DNA from: Protopterus annectens
Lineage: Eukaryota > Chordata > Ceratodontiformes > Protopteridae
Assembly (NCBI RefSeq): GCF_019279795.1
Contig: NC_056745.1
Span: 511,185,323-511,249,322 of the forward strand
Reading direction: 5' to 3'
DNA length: 64,000 nt
The notes beneath the pieces are model-generated. The model was not told where the DNA came from. It ran no database searches and saw nothing but the letters and a program-made list of their open reading frames with translations. Positions 11,199 through 23,099 of this stretch are shown here, piece by piece. A program made the translations under genes and the position numbers. Numbering within the stretch: the stretch's first letter is position 1; each line of letters opens with the position of its first letter.

Positions 11199-11745
11199 AC
11201 AATGTTTTAACAATTTATATTATTCTTTGATTATGGATATCATGTCTTAACAATGGTACAGGAAGTGTTTTACGTGGAGTCTCCAAGATTAATTGCATAT
11301 TAACAATATTAAGTTGTTTTTAAATGATTGATTAATTAAAGGTGTATAAAAAAGAATGGTTACTTTCACTTTACATCCATGCTCTGAATAGGTCCAATGT
11401 GGTTCAGATGAAAACGCTTAGCAAGGGTGTTTAACTGACCACAATAAAAGTTAAATACAAGCTTTTAACTTGAATTCATTTGCATTCGAATTTTGTATCT
11501 TGGAATTCCTAAAACAGCATTTCCTTGTTTTTTATGGTTATTACTCAAATTTCATGGGATTGGTAGTTGTTGGGTTTTTGTTATTGTTTTTCGAGTACAA
11601 AAAAATACCAACGATGGTAAGCAGAAATTACCTAAAAAAAACAGTAATCTAGGAGCAGAAATTAGTATATTATGGGAGGGACAAAAGTGACAGGTAAAAT
11701 ATGAAAATGGTAATGACTCACGAAAAAACCAACAAGGAAAAAAAA
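11199..11745. other. AT-rich stretch, no gene seen
   Basis: No coding motif. The right part (about 11590-11750) is A-rich and may be the leader region of the DIRS remnant that follows. Confidence 0.5.
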
Positions 11746-11960
11746 ACTGAAAAACACTACAGAGTTCATAATCCATATCTGAACCTACTGACAGCTACGC
11801 GATCTGAGGTATATTAGGTTGGTGGGGCACTATGGGCAAAGGGAGGAGCTAAATTGTTCTAGGATCCTACATTCTGGAAGAAGCGTCTAAGTTGGATCAC
11901 AGTCTTGGATCCAAACCCATCAGTTGAGGAATGAATGAAAATAACAGCATCAGATAAAGT
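11746..11960 (-). mobile_element. DIRS terminal-repeat remnant (A-like)
   Basis: It resembles the right end of DIRS A: gatctgaggtatatta..., gggcaaagggaggagct, then ggatcc blocks and cagttgaggaatgaatgaa where A has cacaggttgaagaccaaatgaag. No matching left end or coding body is attached, so it is an isolated end or the last part of a heavily decayed copy. Confidence 0.65.
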
Positions 11961-12945
11961 TTTGTTCTTAACCGTATTTTTATAAAACAAATATACTGCA
12001 TGTTACACAGTAAAGCATTTTCAGTTACTTTTGTGTGTTATAGGGATACTAAAGCAGACAGGTGCCCTTTTTCCCCCTTCTTTCTTTGTGGTTGATTTTA
12101 AGAAATGTAGGCACTGCAGTGTAAAAAGAGAAGAAAGCCTGGACAAAAAGCTGTAATCTAAGGTTGTTGAAGTGAGTCAGGTTGTAAACATATACGGAGC
12201 ATGATACAAGTATACGGAGCATGACACAAGTAAAACTGATAGGCTTTTTCTTACTTTTGCATAGGGAAATGACTAGATTACGATCTTTTGCTTAGTCTAA
12301 TACATTTTAAGTGGAAGCAAGTAAATACAACAGCATTGAATGTAATGAAAAGTTTACCTTTAGCAAATTAATGTTCACAGTGTAACACAAGATTGTAGCT
12401 GAAGGGAAATGTGTATCTGGTTCTCATGTTTCTATGGAGGCAATCTGATGGAGGGGGCAATAAAAACAGAATACTTTTTTCAATGGCTAAAATATGTTTT
12501 CTGAAAGCATTCAAGTTGTTTTCTGCATCTGTGAGAGGAATACAGACAAAACAAAAACAGACAGCAGTTAGTGTAAGTAGAAGCACAAGTTGTACCATAC
12601 ATCTTAGCATAGATAAACTTCATTAAAGGTCAATTAAAGCCTATTAATGTAGCTGTCAACCTGAGACAAATGTTGCTGTGAGGAGGATCAAGTTTCATTA
12701 TGTACATAGTTTTCTGCATAGTTAACTTAATAGGTTGTGGAAGTGTTTTGGGGGCGTGCTTTTTCATTTGTTTGAGGGTTTTCATTAAAACAAAAAAGTC
12801 TTGTAGATGTGACAGGTTCAAATGGTTATAACAAGAAACAACTGTATAAAAGATCAATCTAACAAACATAATTTAAGCATGTAACAAAAGCTGAAACTAG
12901 ACATTTAAAAAAAAAAACTGTTATGCATAAGAACTTATTTCCACC
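11961..12945. other. No recognised gene
   Basis: AT-rich DNA. A 20-base unit (tatacggagcatgatacaag) is duplicated in tandem at about 12192-12231 with one mismatch. Short open frames at 12368-12626 and 12630-12869 have no supporting motif. Confidence 0.5.
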
Positions 12946-12949
12946 TATT

Positions 12950-14190
12950 GTCATAACGGCAGCACTTTTCTATAACATGTTTGAACATGAATGGTCTCAC
13001 AGGTACATACAAAAAAGAAAGAAAGAATAGTGAACTATAAGAAATGCAGTGTGCAAGTAGCTATGCTACAGGAGTCACATTTGAAAAAAACTGAGCATGT
13101 GAATTCGATAAAGAGAGGACTTCAGGATGGTTATTCCATGGAATACGTGGGACAAAGGAAATGGAAAGTACTTACATTAACTGCTAGAAGAGCTCCAATA
13201 GTGATAGAAGACGGAAAAAAGATAATTGCAGACTTGTAGTAGTACGAGCTAGGGAGGATTATGCTGGCATGTATTTATATTCCACCTAAAACTGCTACAA
13301 CGGAGCTTAAGAAAATTCTTGGAGAAATAATAAGCTATCAACAGGGAATATAACTTATAGGTGGGGACTGGAATTTAATTTGCAACAGTGAGGACATTAT
13401 GTACCTGGAGGGCTAGAAGGGATATTATAACAAAAGAGAGTATATTTATGAAGAAAGTTAAGAAAATATTTGGCATGAAGGATACGAGTTCAGTAATAGC
13501 AGCTCTGAGAGAATTTACATATTATTCCCCAAGGTACAAAAAGTGGACTAGGCTACACAGGAACAAGAATTTAATTGAAAGCTTTGATACACATCTCAGA
13601 TCATGTGCCAATAATAACTACAATAAAATGCAAGTAATGAAATAAAGAGGCAGGGAAGTGCCCTTGTCATCTGTTAAATAAAGAAAATTTTAAGAAATGG
13701 TTACGGGAAATTCTTCAGGAGTTATTAGGGAAGATAGAAATTTCTTCAGAAAATAATAGCTGAAATGAAAGTGGAGTTTCAAAATATGGTAGAAACAAAA
13801 GGAAAAAAGATATGCTTAAGTAGTGACAAGAATTCTTCCCAGAGACTGACAAAAGTTACAGTATTGCAGAATAGGGGGAATCTCGCAGAACAAGAAGAGG
13901 CGCAACTGCAGAGTGCAAAAGAGAAAATAAGGGACTACCTCGATTAATATGCATGAGTTTAGAAAGATTGTTGTTAAACACAGTAAGACCTTGCTGAGTT
14001 TAATTCTGGTGGCTACCAAAAAGCAATTACTAGAAAATGAAAATTAAAGTCTAAACCAAAAGTACTAGAAGTAGTGACTATAGTAATAGAAATAAAGGAA
14101 TTGGAAGTGGGATCTTTAGAAAAGGGTGGGAACAAACTACATAGAAAAGACGGAATTGAGGAGAACAGTACATACACAATAATGTTTTGG
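12950..14190 (+). pseudogene. L1-clade LINE relic, endonuclease region
   Basis: The plus-strand frame 12991-13239 contains LQESHLKKTEHV..LKRG-like text, matching the (Q)ETHL start of the L1 apurinic endonuclease. A little downstream, other frames give IYPPKT and IGGDWNLICN, corresponding to the GGDFN box. Frame 13388-13645 contains AALREFTYYSPRYKKWTRLH, matching the L1 region REFTFYSPRHKSWSRID. Lysine-rich frames to about 14.1 kb fit the linker before the RT. Many stops and shifts are present; no RT is seen. It is the only L1-clade piece in the window. Confidence 0.65.
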
Positions 14191-15330
14191 AGGAGGAATG
14201 AGGTTTAAAGGAAGGTAGGAATTGTATAAGCTATGAGGCTTGATTTACAATGACTGTGCTGAAGATAAGTGACATATAACATCTGCAACTGAAGATATGT
14301 CAATATTATTTGTTCTCATTTATATAAATTATTGAATTATTACTTATGACATAGATAAAGATGATTCTTGTTAAAAATACAATTCCTACTGCTGTTTTAA
14401 GTCATCTTTCTCTATGTAACAATAAATTTTTTTCTGTGTGTCTTTATAAAGGAGTATACTAATGTAATATGAAGAACCAAAACACTGCAGCATATATGAC
14501 ACAATAAGATAAACTGCACAAATGGCAGAAAAACACCAAAAAGTACTAATAATTATTTTTTGAAGGGGGCAAGTCTCCCTGCACTCACAACAAACCTGCT
14601 AAATTAAATATGTCAAATCTAAAACTGTACAACATAAGGGAAAAAAGAAACTAGCTTACTACTGTTCAATAATCTCACACACAGTCACATACCACGCAAT
14701 CTATCCACTCATCAAATGAAACTGTACTAAAAACACAAGCCAATTCCCACTTTGACAAGCCGATAACTTTGACAAAACCAACTGCAATCTTATATCTTAG
14801 CAAAAGTAACTGTTTAACACTGTTGCTGCCTAATGGCCCAGGACATGGCTCAAAAGGGTCCCTATTACCAATCTACCTGATTCACAAAGTTAGCAAGTAA
14901 ATAAAAAATAAACATATTTACAAAGTTTAGCTCTTCAATGCTTCTGGTCATTTTTGTATCAAGTGGGTTTTGAGTAAACTGGAGGGTTTGTGAAAGAAAA
15001 GGTTATTTTTCCTATACAAGTTATGAACTGCTGATGCAGTTTGACTATCCCGTTTCCTGCACTGAAGTGCAGGGCTTTACCCCCCCCCCCATGTATTAAA
15101 ATGTGTAACCTGAACTCAAGACTATAACCACAATGCTTAAACAGCACATACAATCCTTGCCCCAACCTTAATCTCAACCCAAACAGTAACATTGACCTAT
15201 TCCTACTGCCCCCCACACTCTCTCTCTCAAAATAATGATATTTAGTATTTCAGAGGTGTTTTGAAATTTTGGCTCAATCTCACTAATTACTCGAGAGACT
15301 GTGCTCAACGTTCTGACTTTCAGCAGATCA
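14191..15330. other. No recognised gene
   Basis: AT-rich with a poly-C run at about 15080-15090. An 85-codon minus-strand frame (14959-15216) has no recognisable motif. Confidence 0.5.
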
Positions 15331-16450
15331 TGTTCATTCTATTAACAGGAATCCTATATATTTTACACACACACACTCATACACTGTCCCTCTGTAAGGA
15401 ACCATATCAATAACCATTTAAGTGTAATCAGGCAAACACCTTCTGTTTTCTCAGACTGCCTCTCCAATTCCCCTAAAATATGTAACTTTTCTGTGTACAC
15501 TTCTGATAATACCCAACCTTGCCCCGAACCTGCTGCAGTCAGATAAACAGAATATTCCTTCTTGGCAAGCCATATTAATGATCAATAGTGATTATGTCAA
15601 TACCCACTGCTTTCACACAATCCACTTCCAAACAGATGTATGCCCTCTGATGTAGAACTGTAATCAATGGAAATGACGAGCTAAATAAGTGACTATTTAA
15701 AAAGGACCATGTAATGGTCATTTACCTCAACAACTTGCTTCCACACACCCCAAAGATAACCACTTTCTAGTTGTTTCTTTCTAATATGTGACCGATCAAA
15801 GTGAGAAAAAACTGGACAGTAATGCATGCCAGCTTGCTGCTCTCAGGCACACAATACTCCTTCCTAATAAGATACAAGAATGTTCATGTAACTGTAATTA
15901 AATTTCTCCTTCCTAGGCTACCTCTAACCTCTCCTGATAGCCACTTTAGGTAAGTGCCTCTAATATATATCCATGACAAGAGATAAAGAAATTATGTCAA
16001 TGCTAGAATATTTAAGATTGCTTCTGTCAGACATATACATGTTCTCCATGACAAGCCATGACCAATGATCATTTAACAATGATCACATAAGTCACATAAA
16101 TGTTATTTACTTTCACACAGTCTGCCTCACCACCTGTCACTCAACTGTATGCTCAACAGCTGCAAGACTATGATCAAAGTTAAAAAAAAAAAATGGCCAC
16201 TGTATGCATTTCAACTTGCTATTCTCTCACAGGCATTCCTCCCTCCCTGGGTAGCCATATCAACAATCATTTGAGAAAGATCAAATAATGCTATTTTCCC
16301 TTCATATTTTGCTTCATCACATCCTAACCTAGATATTTTACCCAATGGATATAGGTTATTTGAATATCACCAATGGGGAAAAAATATAAAGGCCACAATA
16401 TTGCATTTTAAACTTCTTTCTTTTACACACAGGTCCCACACTCCTATCAC
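15331..16450. repeat. Degenerate tandem-like repeat array, three or so units
   Basis: Recurring blocks appear in the same order: an agccatat..a.caatcat block (about 15400, 15570, 16060, 16253), a tcacacaatc/ctgcct block (about 15610, 16117), and a block of the form gatcaaagt..aaaa..ggac/gccac..tgcatg/ttt..aacttgct..ctctca..cac..ctcc (about 15793-15880, 16170-16250 and, weaker, 16367-16445). Spacing is unequal, so the array is old or has lost pieces. No coding content. Confidence 0.55.
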
Positions 16451-16864
16451 TACAACCTGTAAAGAAACAGAAAATACAATGCCATCAATCTGTGTTGTGA
16501 TGAGTATGTACTGTTATTTGTCAGCAAATATATTGACTTGTGACACCCTGCCACTGGACCAGTAATCAAGGAACCTCAATCATCACCACTGTCCCTAGTG
16601 GGGGATGTACACTGAGAGGATGAGTATTTCCAGATGCAGCTCTCTGCATCAAGTGCAATTTCCCTTAAGAGCACACAGAGACCACAGTCAGTCCGGGGCT
16701 GGCTTCCCTCTCTTTCTCCAGCTCCCCAATAAGACTCCCCACTGGCACAGCTATAGAATAGAGATCTAAGCTAAGGGACCAAGCAAAGACCTCCGGCACC
16801 CTCTCTGTCCCACCAGTGCTTTGTGTCCCTGTTCTAGTAGCTGACACAGACACTCTGAGGTTTG

Positions 16865-16868
<4 letters not shown>

Positions 16869-16920
<52 letters not shown>
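16869..16920 (+). repeat. (AC)26 microsatellite
   Basis: An uninterrupted dinucleotide run; probably length-polymorphic. It lies in a relatively GC-rich stretch (about 16540-17030) without a recognised gene. Confidence 0.98.
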
Positions 16921-16922
<2 letters not shown>

Positions 16923-17231
16923 GGGAAAGGCTGGCACAGGTTTACTAGCTATGCCCCCTTCCGCCCAGACTATAAGGTAGTTTTTACTGCCACCAGTCAC
17001 TCTTGCCATCTACCTTAAGGCCCTGAACAAAGGGTGTCCACTCAGTGTGTAATATTAATATTAACACAAATGGTAGTTTGACCAAGAGCAAGGCTATTAG
17101 GAGTGGCCCACACAGTGTCACCAAGTAATTATGCAAGTACTCTCAAAACCTAAACATCTCTACACAGATCAGCCAGATTGAAAGGTTTAAATATATTTAA
17201 TAATAAATAATAAAGCACAAGACAATACTAA

Positions 17232-17236
17232 ATATA

Positions 17237-17271
<35 letters not shown>
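17232..17271 (+). repeat. (TA)n microsatellite
   Basis: A near-perfect TA run with one interruption (atatatctata) at its left edge. Confidence 0.95.
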
Positions 17272-17274
<3 letters not shown>

Positions 17275-18540
17275 CAGTGACATCAGAGTTCAAAATCACA
17301 GGAAATATTTAAAACATTGCAGGAGAGTCTCAAATAAAGAAAGAAAAATATCTAAACTAAGCTTCACTATATTCCTGACAATCTAAGAGAATTATACTGT
17401 ACTCTAGAAAATTACTAATAGAGCAAGGCAGATGTAGTGAATGCATTTTCTAGTTGTTGTCCAGTCTAAGACAGAATACAGAATGCTCTGTCTCGCTAAG
17501 AGACTTCTCAGATTAATATCTCAAATATTACTGCTGGGATAACTTGCAGAATTACATAATTTCTTGTCATCTGACTGCTAGTTCCCAGGCCAAACAACCA
17601 TTGATAAAGCTGGCAATATTTAGCATCTACTTGTAAAAATATACAAGCAAGGTCTTCTCAGACCTCTGGCAGATGCTGGAAGTCATAAAACAATTGCATT
17701 CCTTCAAGCTTTCAAGACTAGTAATTTCTTCATCCTAAAGACAATACAGAAAAATTCCTACTACAGACATTATGTTTCTTGCTGCATTGAAAACTGAAAG
17801 ATACCATCTTTTATGGCCTAGCCATAAAGTAAATTAATTTCAGTTGTTTATTTTTCTAAAATTTATTAGACTGAGGTTAACCTCCTGTATCCCAGTTTCC
17901 ACTGTTAAAATATATACATTTAAACAGTTACAATAGTGCATGCACATTTCTGTTCTTTTCCAATAGATCGCACTGTGGTTACATTTCAAACAGCACTTTG
18001 CAAATACCTTTTCAGCACACAAGTTTTTATAAGTAGTTTAATATATGCATGATATACAGTTCTAGTGCATTTGTAACACAAGCATCTTGCATAAATCATT
18101 TCGATATTCACCAATGACATATAATTAGTTGCAAAATTCCAGCTAGTGGGTTGGCAGTATTTCCTTTCGTTACATGACTATTCTGCTATGTCAACTCAAA
18201 TGAAATACTCGGGCCGTTACTTAGCCAGCTCAGAGCAAATAACGACATCATATTCTCTGAACAACTGATGTTAGCAATTTCTCCACAATGCAACATGTCA
18301 TGGGCTGGTAAGCCACTGCCTGTTATTATGCTAGGCGGAGAGAAGAGAGAAGATATACCAAAACATAGCACAACGTCCTTTCTGGGTGGGACATTTCAAT
18401 CATTTTAGACAAGTTAGGGCAATTATTTCATTAGTATAATTGTATATATTTCATTTATATTCCATGGTCATAAGCTCATTCACGCTTTGCCAGTACCTTC
18501 TCCATTATGTTGCACCTCCTTTCATTACTGGACCACATCA
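17272..18540. other. No recognised gene
   Basis: AT-rich DNA with short chance frames only (for example 17840-18022 and 18186-18371, minus). No repeat relationship to other parts of the window was found by eye. Confidence 0.5.
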
Positions 18541-19650
18541 GTTAATCCCAGTATACATATGTGGCTAGCCATCCAGTCATCTTGGTATTGTTTAAACACT
18601 GCTTAACATGTAGGGGAAGTTTGTACCAAGGGTTTTGCAGATTCTGGGTTATAAACCCATCTCTCCACATTGGTTTATTAATACAAAAGTTTTAGTTTCC
18701 TGGTTCTAGTACTTGTGGAAATATTGGGACCTGCACAGACACATGAGGTACAGGAAACTGACTTCCTAATGGCACAGTAAGTGAGACACTTCTCACCTCA
18801 AACATCTATAAGGCACTCTAAAAGGCAATAAAGCTTCCAGTCTTTCTTGGTAGCTCAAGGGATTTAGGCCTGTGATCTTTCTGGTTAGAAACATTTGGGA
18901 TCTTTCTATTTGTTTGATATATTTCGTTAGATGCATTCCAAGGAGGGCCTTGCTCTCCATAATTGGTCTAATCAAGGTTGAGTTAAGGGAGTGATTACAT
19001 CTCTAGACCTTGATAACATTCCTTTGGCAAACAGACATGTTAAAAGGATTTCCTGACAACTGTTGTCACATGATGATCAAAAAAGAGGGAGGTACCTTAG
19101 GTTCAAGACTACATTTTAATTTTGCAGTGCTGTGCTGCCTATATAATGTGATAATGACAGGGTGTTGTCTACAAAAAGTAACAATTTTACACTTCTTAAT
19201 TTGTAACCATTTTCAGTAAACAAAAAGATTATTAGGTGACTTCATTCTGGATGGTTTGGGTGTTTGAGAGTGACTTAACGACCCTCCACCAATTCCAGTC
19301 CCAGCACAGAGGCCTAAGTTACCAACACTATCAAAATACTTGCAACTTTCACTGTGTGGGTTCTGATAAAACCAGTAGCTAAACGTAGGTTAAACACTTT
19401 GAGGAGTATATCTGTAAGGGCATATTTAACATTAATTAAACAACCAATTATATTATCATGTCCTATGGAGGAAGTAGTTTCCGCCTTTGTTAACACTTTC
19501 AATAAATGGTCTTTAAAGAAAACTGGATGAGTAAGGGATTCAGATAGTTTACAGCTTTGGATAGAAGCTTCAAGAGGTGAGCCTGGCACTACATTTGTTT
19601 AAAAGGATATTGAAAATGCCTACTGGGTCAGAAAGGCGTCACAGTTTGTA
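18541..19650 (-). pseudogene. Old CR1-like LINE relic, RT pieces
   Basis: The minus-strand frame 18793-18975 (MIRPIMESKALLGMHLTKYI, then TRKITGLNPLSYQERL) aligns with the CR1 copies' SPIIEYNAPFGMYLTRHL and KRITGLQQMPYADRL. The frame at 19314-19589 holds an earlier RT part: SESLTHPVFFKDHLLKVLTK, TSSIGHDNI, LLKVFNLRLATG. The order is right for one minus-strand element, but the central palm is missing, so there is an internal deletion. It may be the 3' half of the copy whose 5' half lies at 25050-26340. Confidence 0.65.
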
Positions 19651-19856
19651 AACCTGTAATTAGAATAAGAAATAGCCTATGGCTTGGCTTATAGCCCTAG
19701 TTACAGTAGTAATCCCATGTTAATTGCTTGCTATCTCAGAAAGTGTATGTGTCTAAGGTGTTTTTTGTTATCACTGTTATATCTGTGTCTCATCCTAATT
19801 CTTATGCTTAACACTGAATTTACTGCTGTCTTATCATCTTAATTTGTTCTTTGTTT

Positions 19857-20578
19857 CATAGGTAGGTACTAGGCTATTGGCCCTAGGGCCTATATAAGCC
19901 TAGCCAAAGGTACCCTGGCTTTCCCACCCAAGAAAATTATTTTCCTGTGCCACTGTCGAGCAGAGCCACAGAAGTGATCTCTGGGGTGAATTTCCTATCT
20001 CCCATCCAATCATCAAGATTTTTCTTGAAGAGTGCTAATGAGGAGCTTTGTTTGATATAGATAGGTAGTTTGTTCCAGAGTAGGGGAAATCTCTGGGACA
20101 GGAATCTATCCCTCCAGCATGTTCCGTTTATTGTGGTGACGAGGTTTAGGTCCCTAGAGCGTGTAGCTCGTAGGGATTGGAATTTCTTTAAGTGGAGCAT
20201 GTATAAAAGCTCTGGGTTTGACATAGCTTTGTGTGTTAGGCAGAGGTCGCCTCTGAGTAGGCGATATGCAACGGAGTAAAGCTGCAGTTTTTTGAGACGG
20301 TCTGCATAGGGCATCTCTTTGAGGCCGGTAATCCTCTTTGTGAGGCATTTCTGTGGCCTTTCCAGTTGTTGTAGATGTCTTGTGAGGTACATACCAAAAG
20401 GGGCATTGTACTCTATAATGGGTCTAATGAGTGACGAGTACAGGGGAACAATGACCTCTTTTTTTCCTGGATGAGAAACCTTTTGTGATGAGGTGTGCCA
20501 CAGAATGATTTCCTGACTACTGTCCACCTGTGTCCCAAGGTCTCTTATCACACTTTCGGTGTTGAGTAGACTACCACC
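19857..20578 (-). mobile_element. 5'-truncated CR1-like LINE, copy 2
   Basis: The 204-codon minus-strand frame 19937-20551 carries the RT C-terminus (IRDLGTQVDSS, RPIIEYNAPFGMYL, KRITGLKEMPYADRL, LLRGDLCLTHKAM, LFKKNLDDWMGDRKF). A small in-frame gap lies after VDSS relative to copy 1. The 3' UTR contains ggccctagggcc and ends near 19857 in cctatgaa. Along with copy 1 it is the best-preserved fragment of this family in the window. Confidence 0.85.
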
Positions 20579-21099
20579 TTATCCTGCTTAGCTCTCAACA
20601 TCCTATCCTGCATTAAGACGGGAAAACCTACCTACCTGCCTGGTCTATTAAGACCCCTTTCAGATAATTCCAGACAGCTCATCTCTATCCTAAAGGAAAC
20701 TAGCAGTCCTAATTTTAAACTCCCTGTTGCCAAAGGATACAAGGAAGTATGTTTACCCTAGACCTAACTGTGAAGCTGTATTGTTTTCTACACAAAGTAC
20801 TGTCTGTATGAAGTATGATACTGAGCCAGGTTACCCAGCAGCCATACCCCTCTTTTTTTCCCCACTGGAAATAAGTCTTCTCTCCTTGTATCTATGACCT
20901 GAGCCACCCCTCCTAGCTATCTCTATCTCACTAATGTTTGTTGTAATATTCCTTTTGCCCACAAGGTGGCACCCTAATCTAGGATTGTGTTCCATCCCTC
21001 ATCCCTTCTCTCTTGAATTAACTGCTAACTTTCTTGCTGAATTAGTCTGCTCTTATAACTTTCTCCTCTATAAGCTCCTCCTCTTTTGAAAAGGATTAC
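20579..21099. other. Unassigned DNA upstream of LINE-3X
   Basis: Pyrimidine-rich in its right part. It may include the 5' UTR of the plus-strand LINE that follows, whose start cannot be fixed because no target-site duplication was found. Confidence 0.4.
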
Positions 21100-21626
21100 T
21101 GTTTGTTTTTCTCTAGGTGCCTGCTGTTCAGTTACTGAGTGCAGTTCTTACCTGCTCCAACTGATACTTTTTCCCTGATCACCTCGACTGGGGGTGTTTC
21201 TGCCCACTTTGCTCCCCACCCGCCCGTACCACCTCCACATTTATACCCACATAGCCACACCTACTTCCTCTCCTACCAATTATCACTCACCTCTCCCATA
21301 TCTCCAAAAATTCTACTGTTCAACCTGCTCCTACATTTAGTTTCAGCTGCTATACACCCACTTTTAGCAGCTCCAGTCTATCATGCTTTCAATACCTATA
21401 TCCTTCTCTATTCGACTACTATTACTTCTCAACTTATCCTATATCCACTACCTCACCCAGCCCATTTCCACTAAACACTCACCATCTTTTCACACAACCA
21501 ACCACCATACCCCCACCACTCTCAGACTCACTTATCCCTATATCCCCCAGCCTATATCCCATAAATAACTTTCTACTTTTTCCCTATAAACCTATTACTC
21601 AACACAACCAATCTACCCCCTCTCTA

Positions 21627-22178
21627 ACCATCAAAACACTCACAATTCTAACAAAGTTCAACCTAGATTCTAAGCAGTCCAAATACCTCTCCAGCCTAAT
21701 CCAACATCTAAATACCATCCTGCTATCTGGAGATATACATCCCAACCCAGGCCCCCACACCTCTCCCTCTACATCTAAATCCATCCTACTAGCTCCTCTA
21801 AATGCCCAAAGCATAGCCAACAAAATCCCCAACCTACATACCTGGCTTGTAGACAATAAACCTGACATCCTGTCCATCTCTGAAACTTGGTCAAAACCTC
21901 ACATAAAAGACTCTGAAATAGCACGACCCAACTATTCCATCATCATAAAAGATAGAACCCACAAAAAAGGGGGAGGAGTAGCTCTCCTGTACTCATCCTC
22001 CTTGTCAGTTACTCCCTATAACAAACCTACTCCCCACTTCACTAATGCTGAATTACTCCTATCATTACTTCAAGTAAATAAACACAAATACATATGTATA
22101 GACTCTCTTTACATCCCCCCCTGGTACCAATATTTCAATACTCTAAGACATCTTCTCATGGCTTTCAACCAACATTAA
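21627..22178 (+). pseudogene. LINE-3X apurinic-type endonuclease with a 2A-like leader motif
   Basis: This frame reads LLSGDIHPNPGP (motif at 21729-21755) just before the endonuclease start PLNAQSIANKIP. It continues with DILSISETW (the conserved ET pair), GGGVALLY and SLYIPPW, and stops at about 22178, after which the GDMNINW box continues in another frame. The enzyme would nick target DNA to prime reverse transcription. GDIxxNPGP resembles the ribosome-skipping 2A consensus, with His in place of the usual Glu. Confidence 0.75.
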
Positions 22179-23099
22179 CAATGAAACAATAATTTTGGGA
22201 GACATGAATATTAATTGGTCCTCCCTTCAGTCTCCCACAAATCCATTAAATATAAACGTCTATAATTTCTCTCAACTAATCAACTCCATAACTAGGCCCT
22301 CAAAAAACTTTGCCAGTGGCAGCACCCTAGACTGGATCTTAAGTCTCCCACCCTCAAAATTTCTCTAACAGTGGCACCCTTCCCGATTCCCTCGGTGACC
22401 ACCTCCCCACTTTCACACACCGACTTCCTTCACCCTTACATCTAAGTCACAACTATATCACTACTCGCAACCTAAAAAAAACTTCAACCCAGATACCTTT
22501 TCTAACTCCCTAAAATTAATAAACTAGAACCCTCTGAAAACTCTACCCCTGGAAAATGCAGTTGCCTACTTCAACTCAACTTTCTTAAAGCTCTTAGATT
22601 GCCATGCCCCCATAAAATCAAAAAGAATAAAAATCAAAACTGCCCCTTGGCTAACCAAAAACATACTAGCTATCATGTACCTTAGAGATAAAGCATGGGC
22701 ACATCACCAGAAAAACAAGTCTCCCTCCACACTTAATGAACACAAAACATTCCGTAACAAAATCAAAAAGCTTATCACTGCAGACCGACAGAATTACTTC
22801 TCCTTGCTCCAAAACAACCATTAAACAAACCCACAAAAATTCTGGAAAGGTATCTCCACCCTCCTTAATCCCGACAAAACAGAAAACCCCAGCCCTGACC
22901 CTTATGCACTAGACATAGATCTAGCCACACAATTTAACTCCTTTTTCATCGACTCCATTTCCAAACTAACCTCATCCTTCACAAACACTACAACCTCCAC
23001 TTCTCCTTCACCCTTCTCTAACAATACTTCACCCTCCACTTCTGCATCCCCTTTCACATCTTCCCCATCATCACCACTCACTTAACAGCCTCTCTTCTC

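Noticed and set aside
16665-17009. 114-codon minus-strand open frame spanning the AC repeat
   Set aside because: The frame is kept open by the dinucleotide run (alternating Cys-Val) and has no motif outside it.
21139-21474. 111-codon plus-strand frame upstream of the LINE-3X endonuclease as ORF1
   Set aside because: Composition is a by-product of pyrimidine-rich sequence (Pro, Leu, His, Tyr); no RNA-binding or coiled-coil motif is visible.
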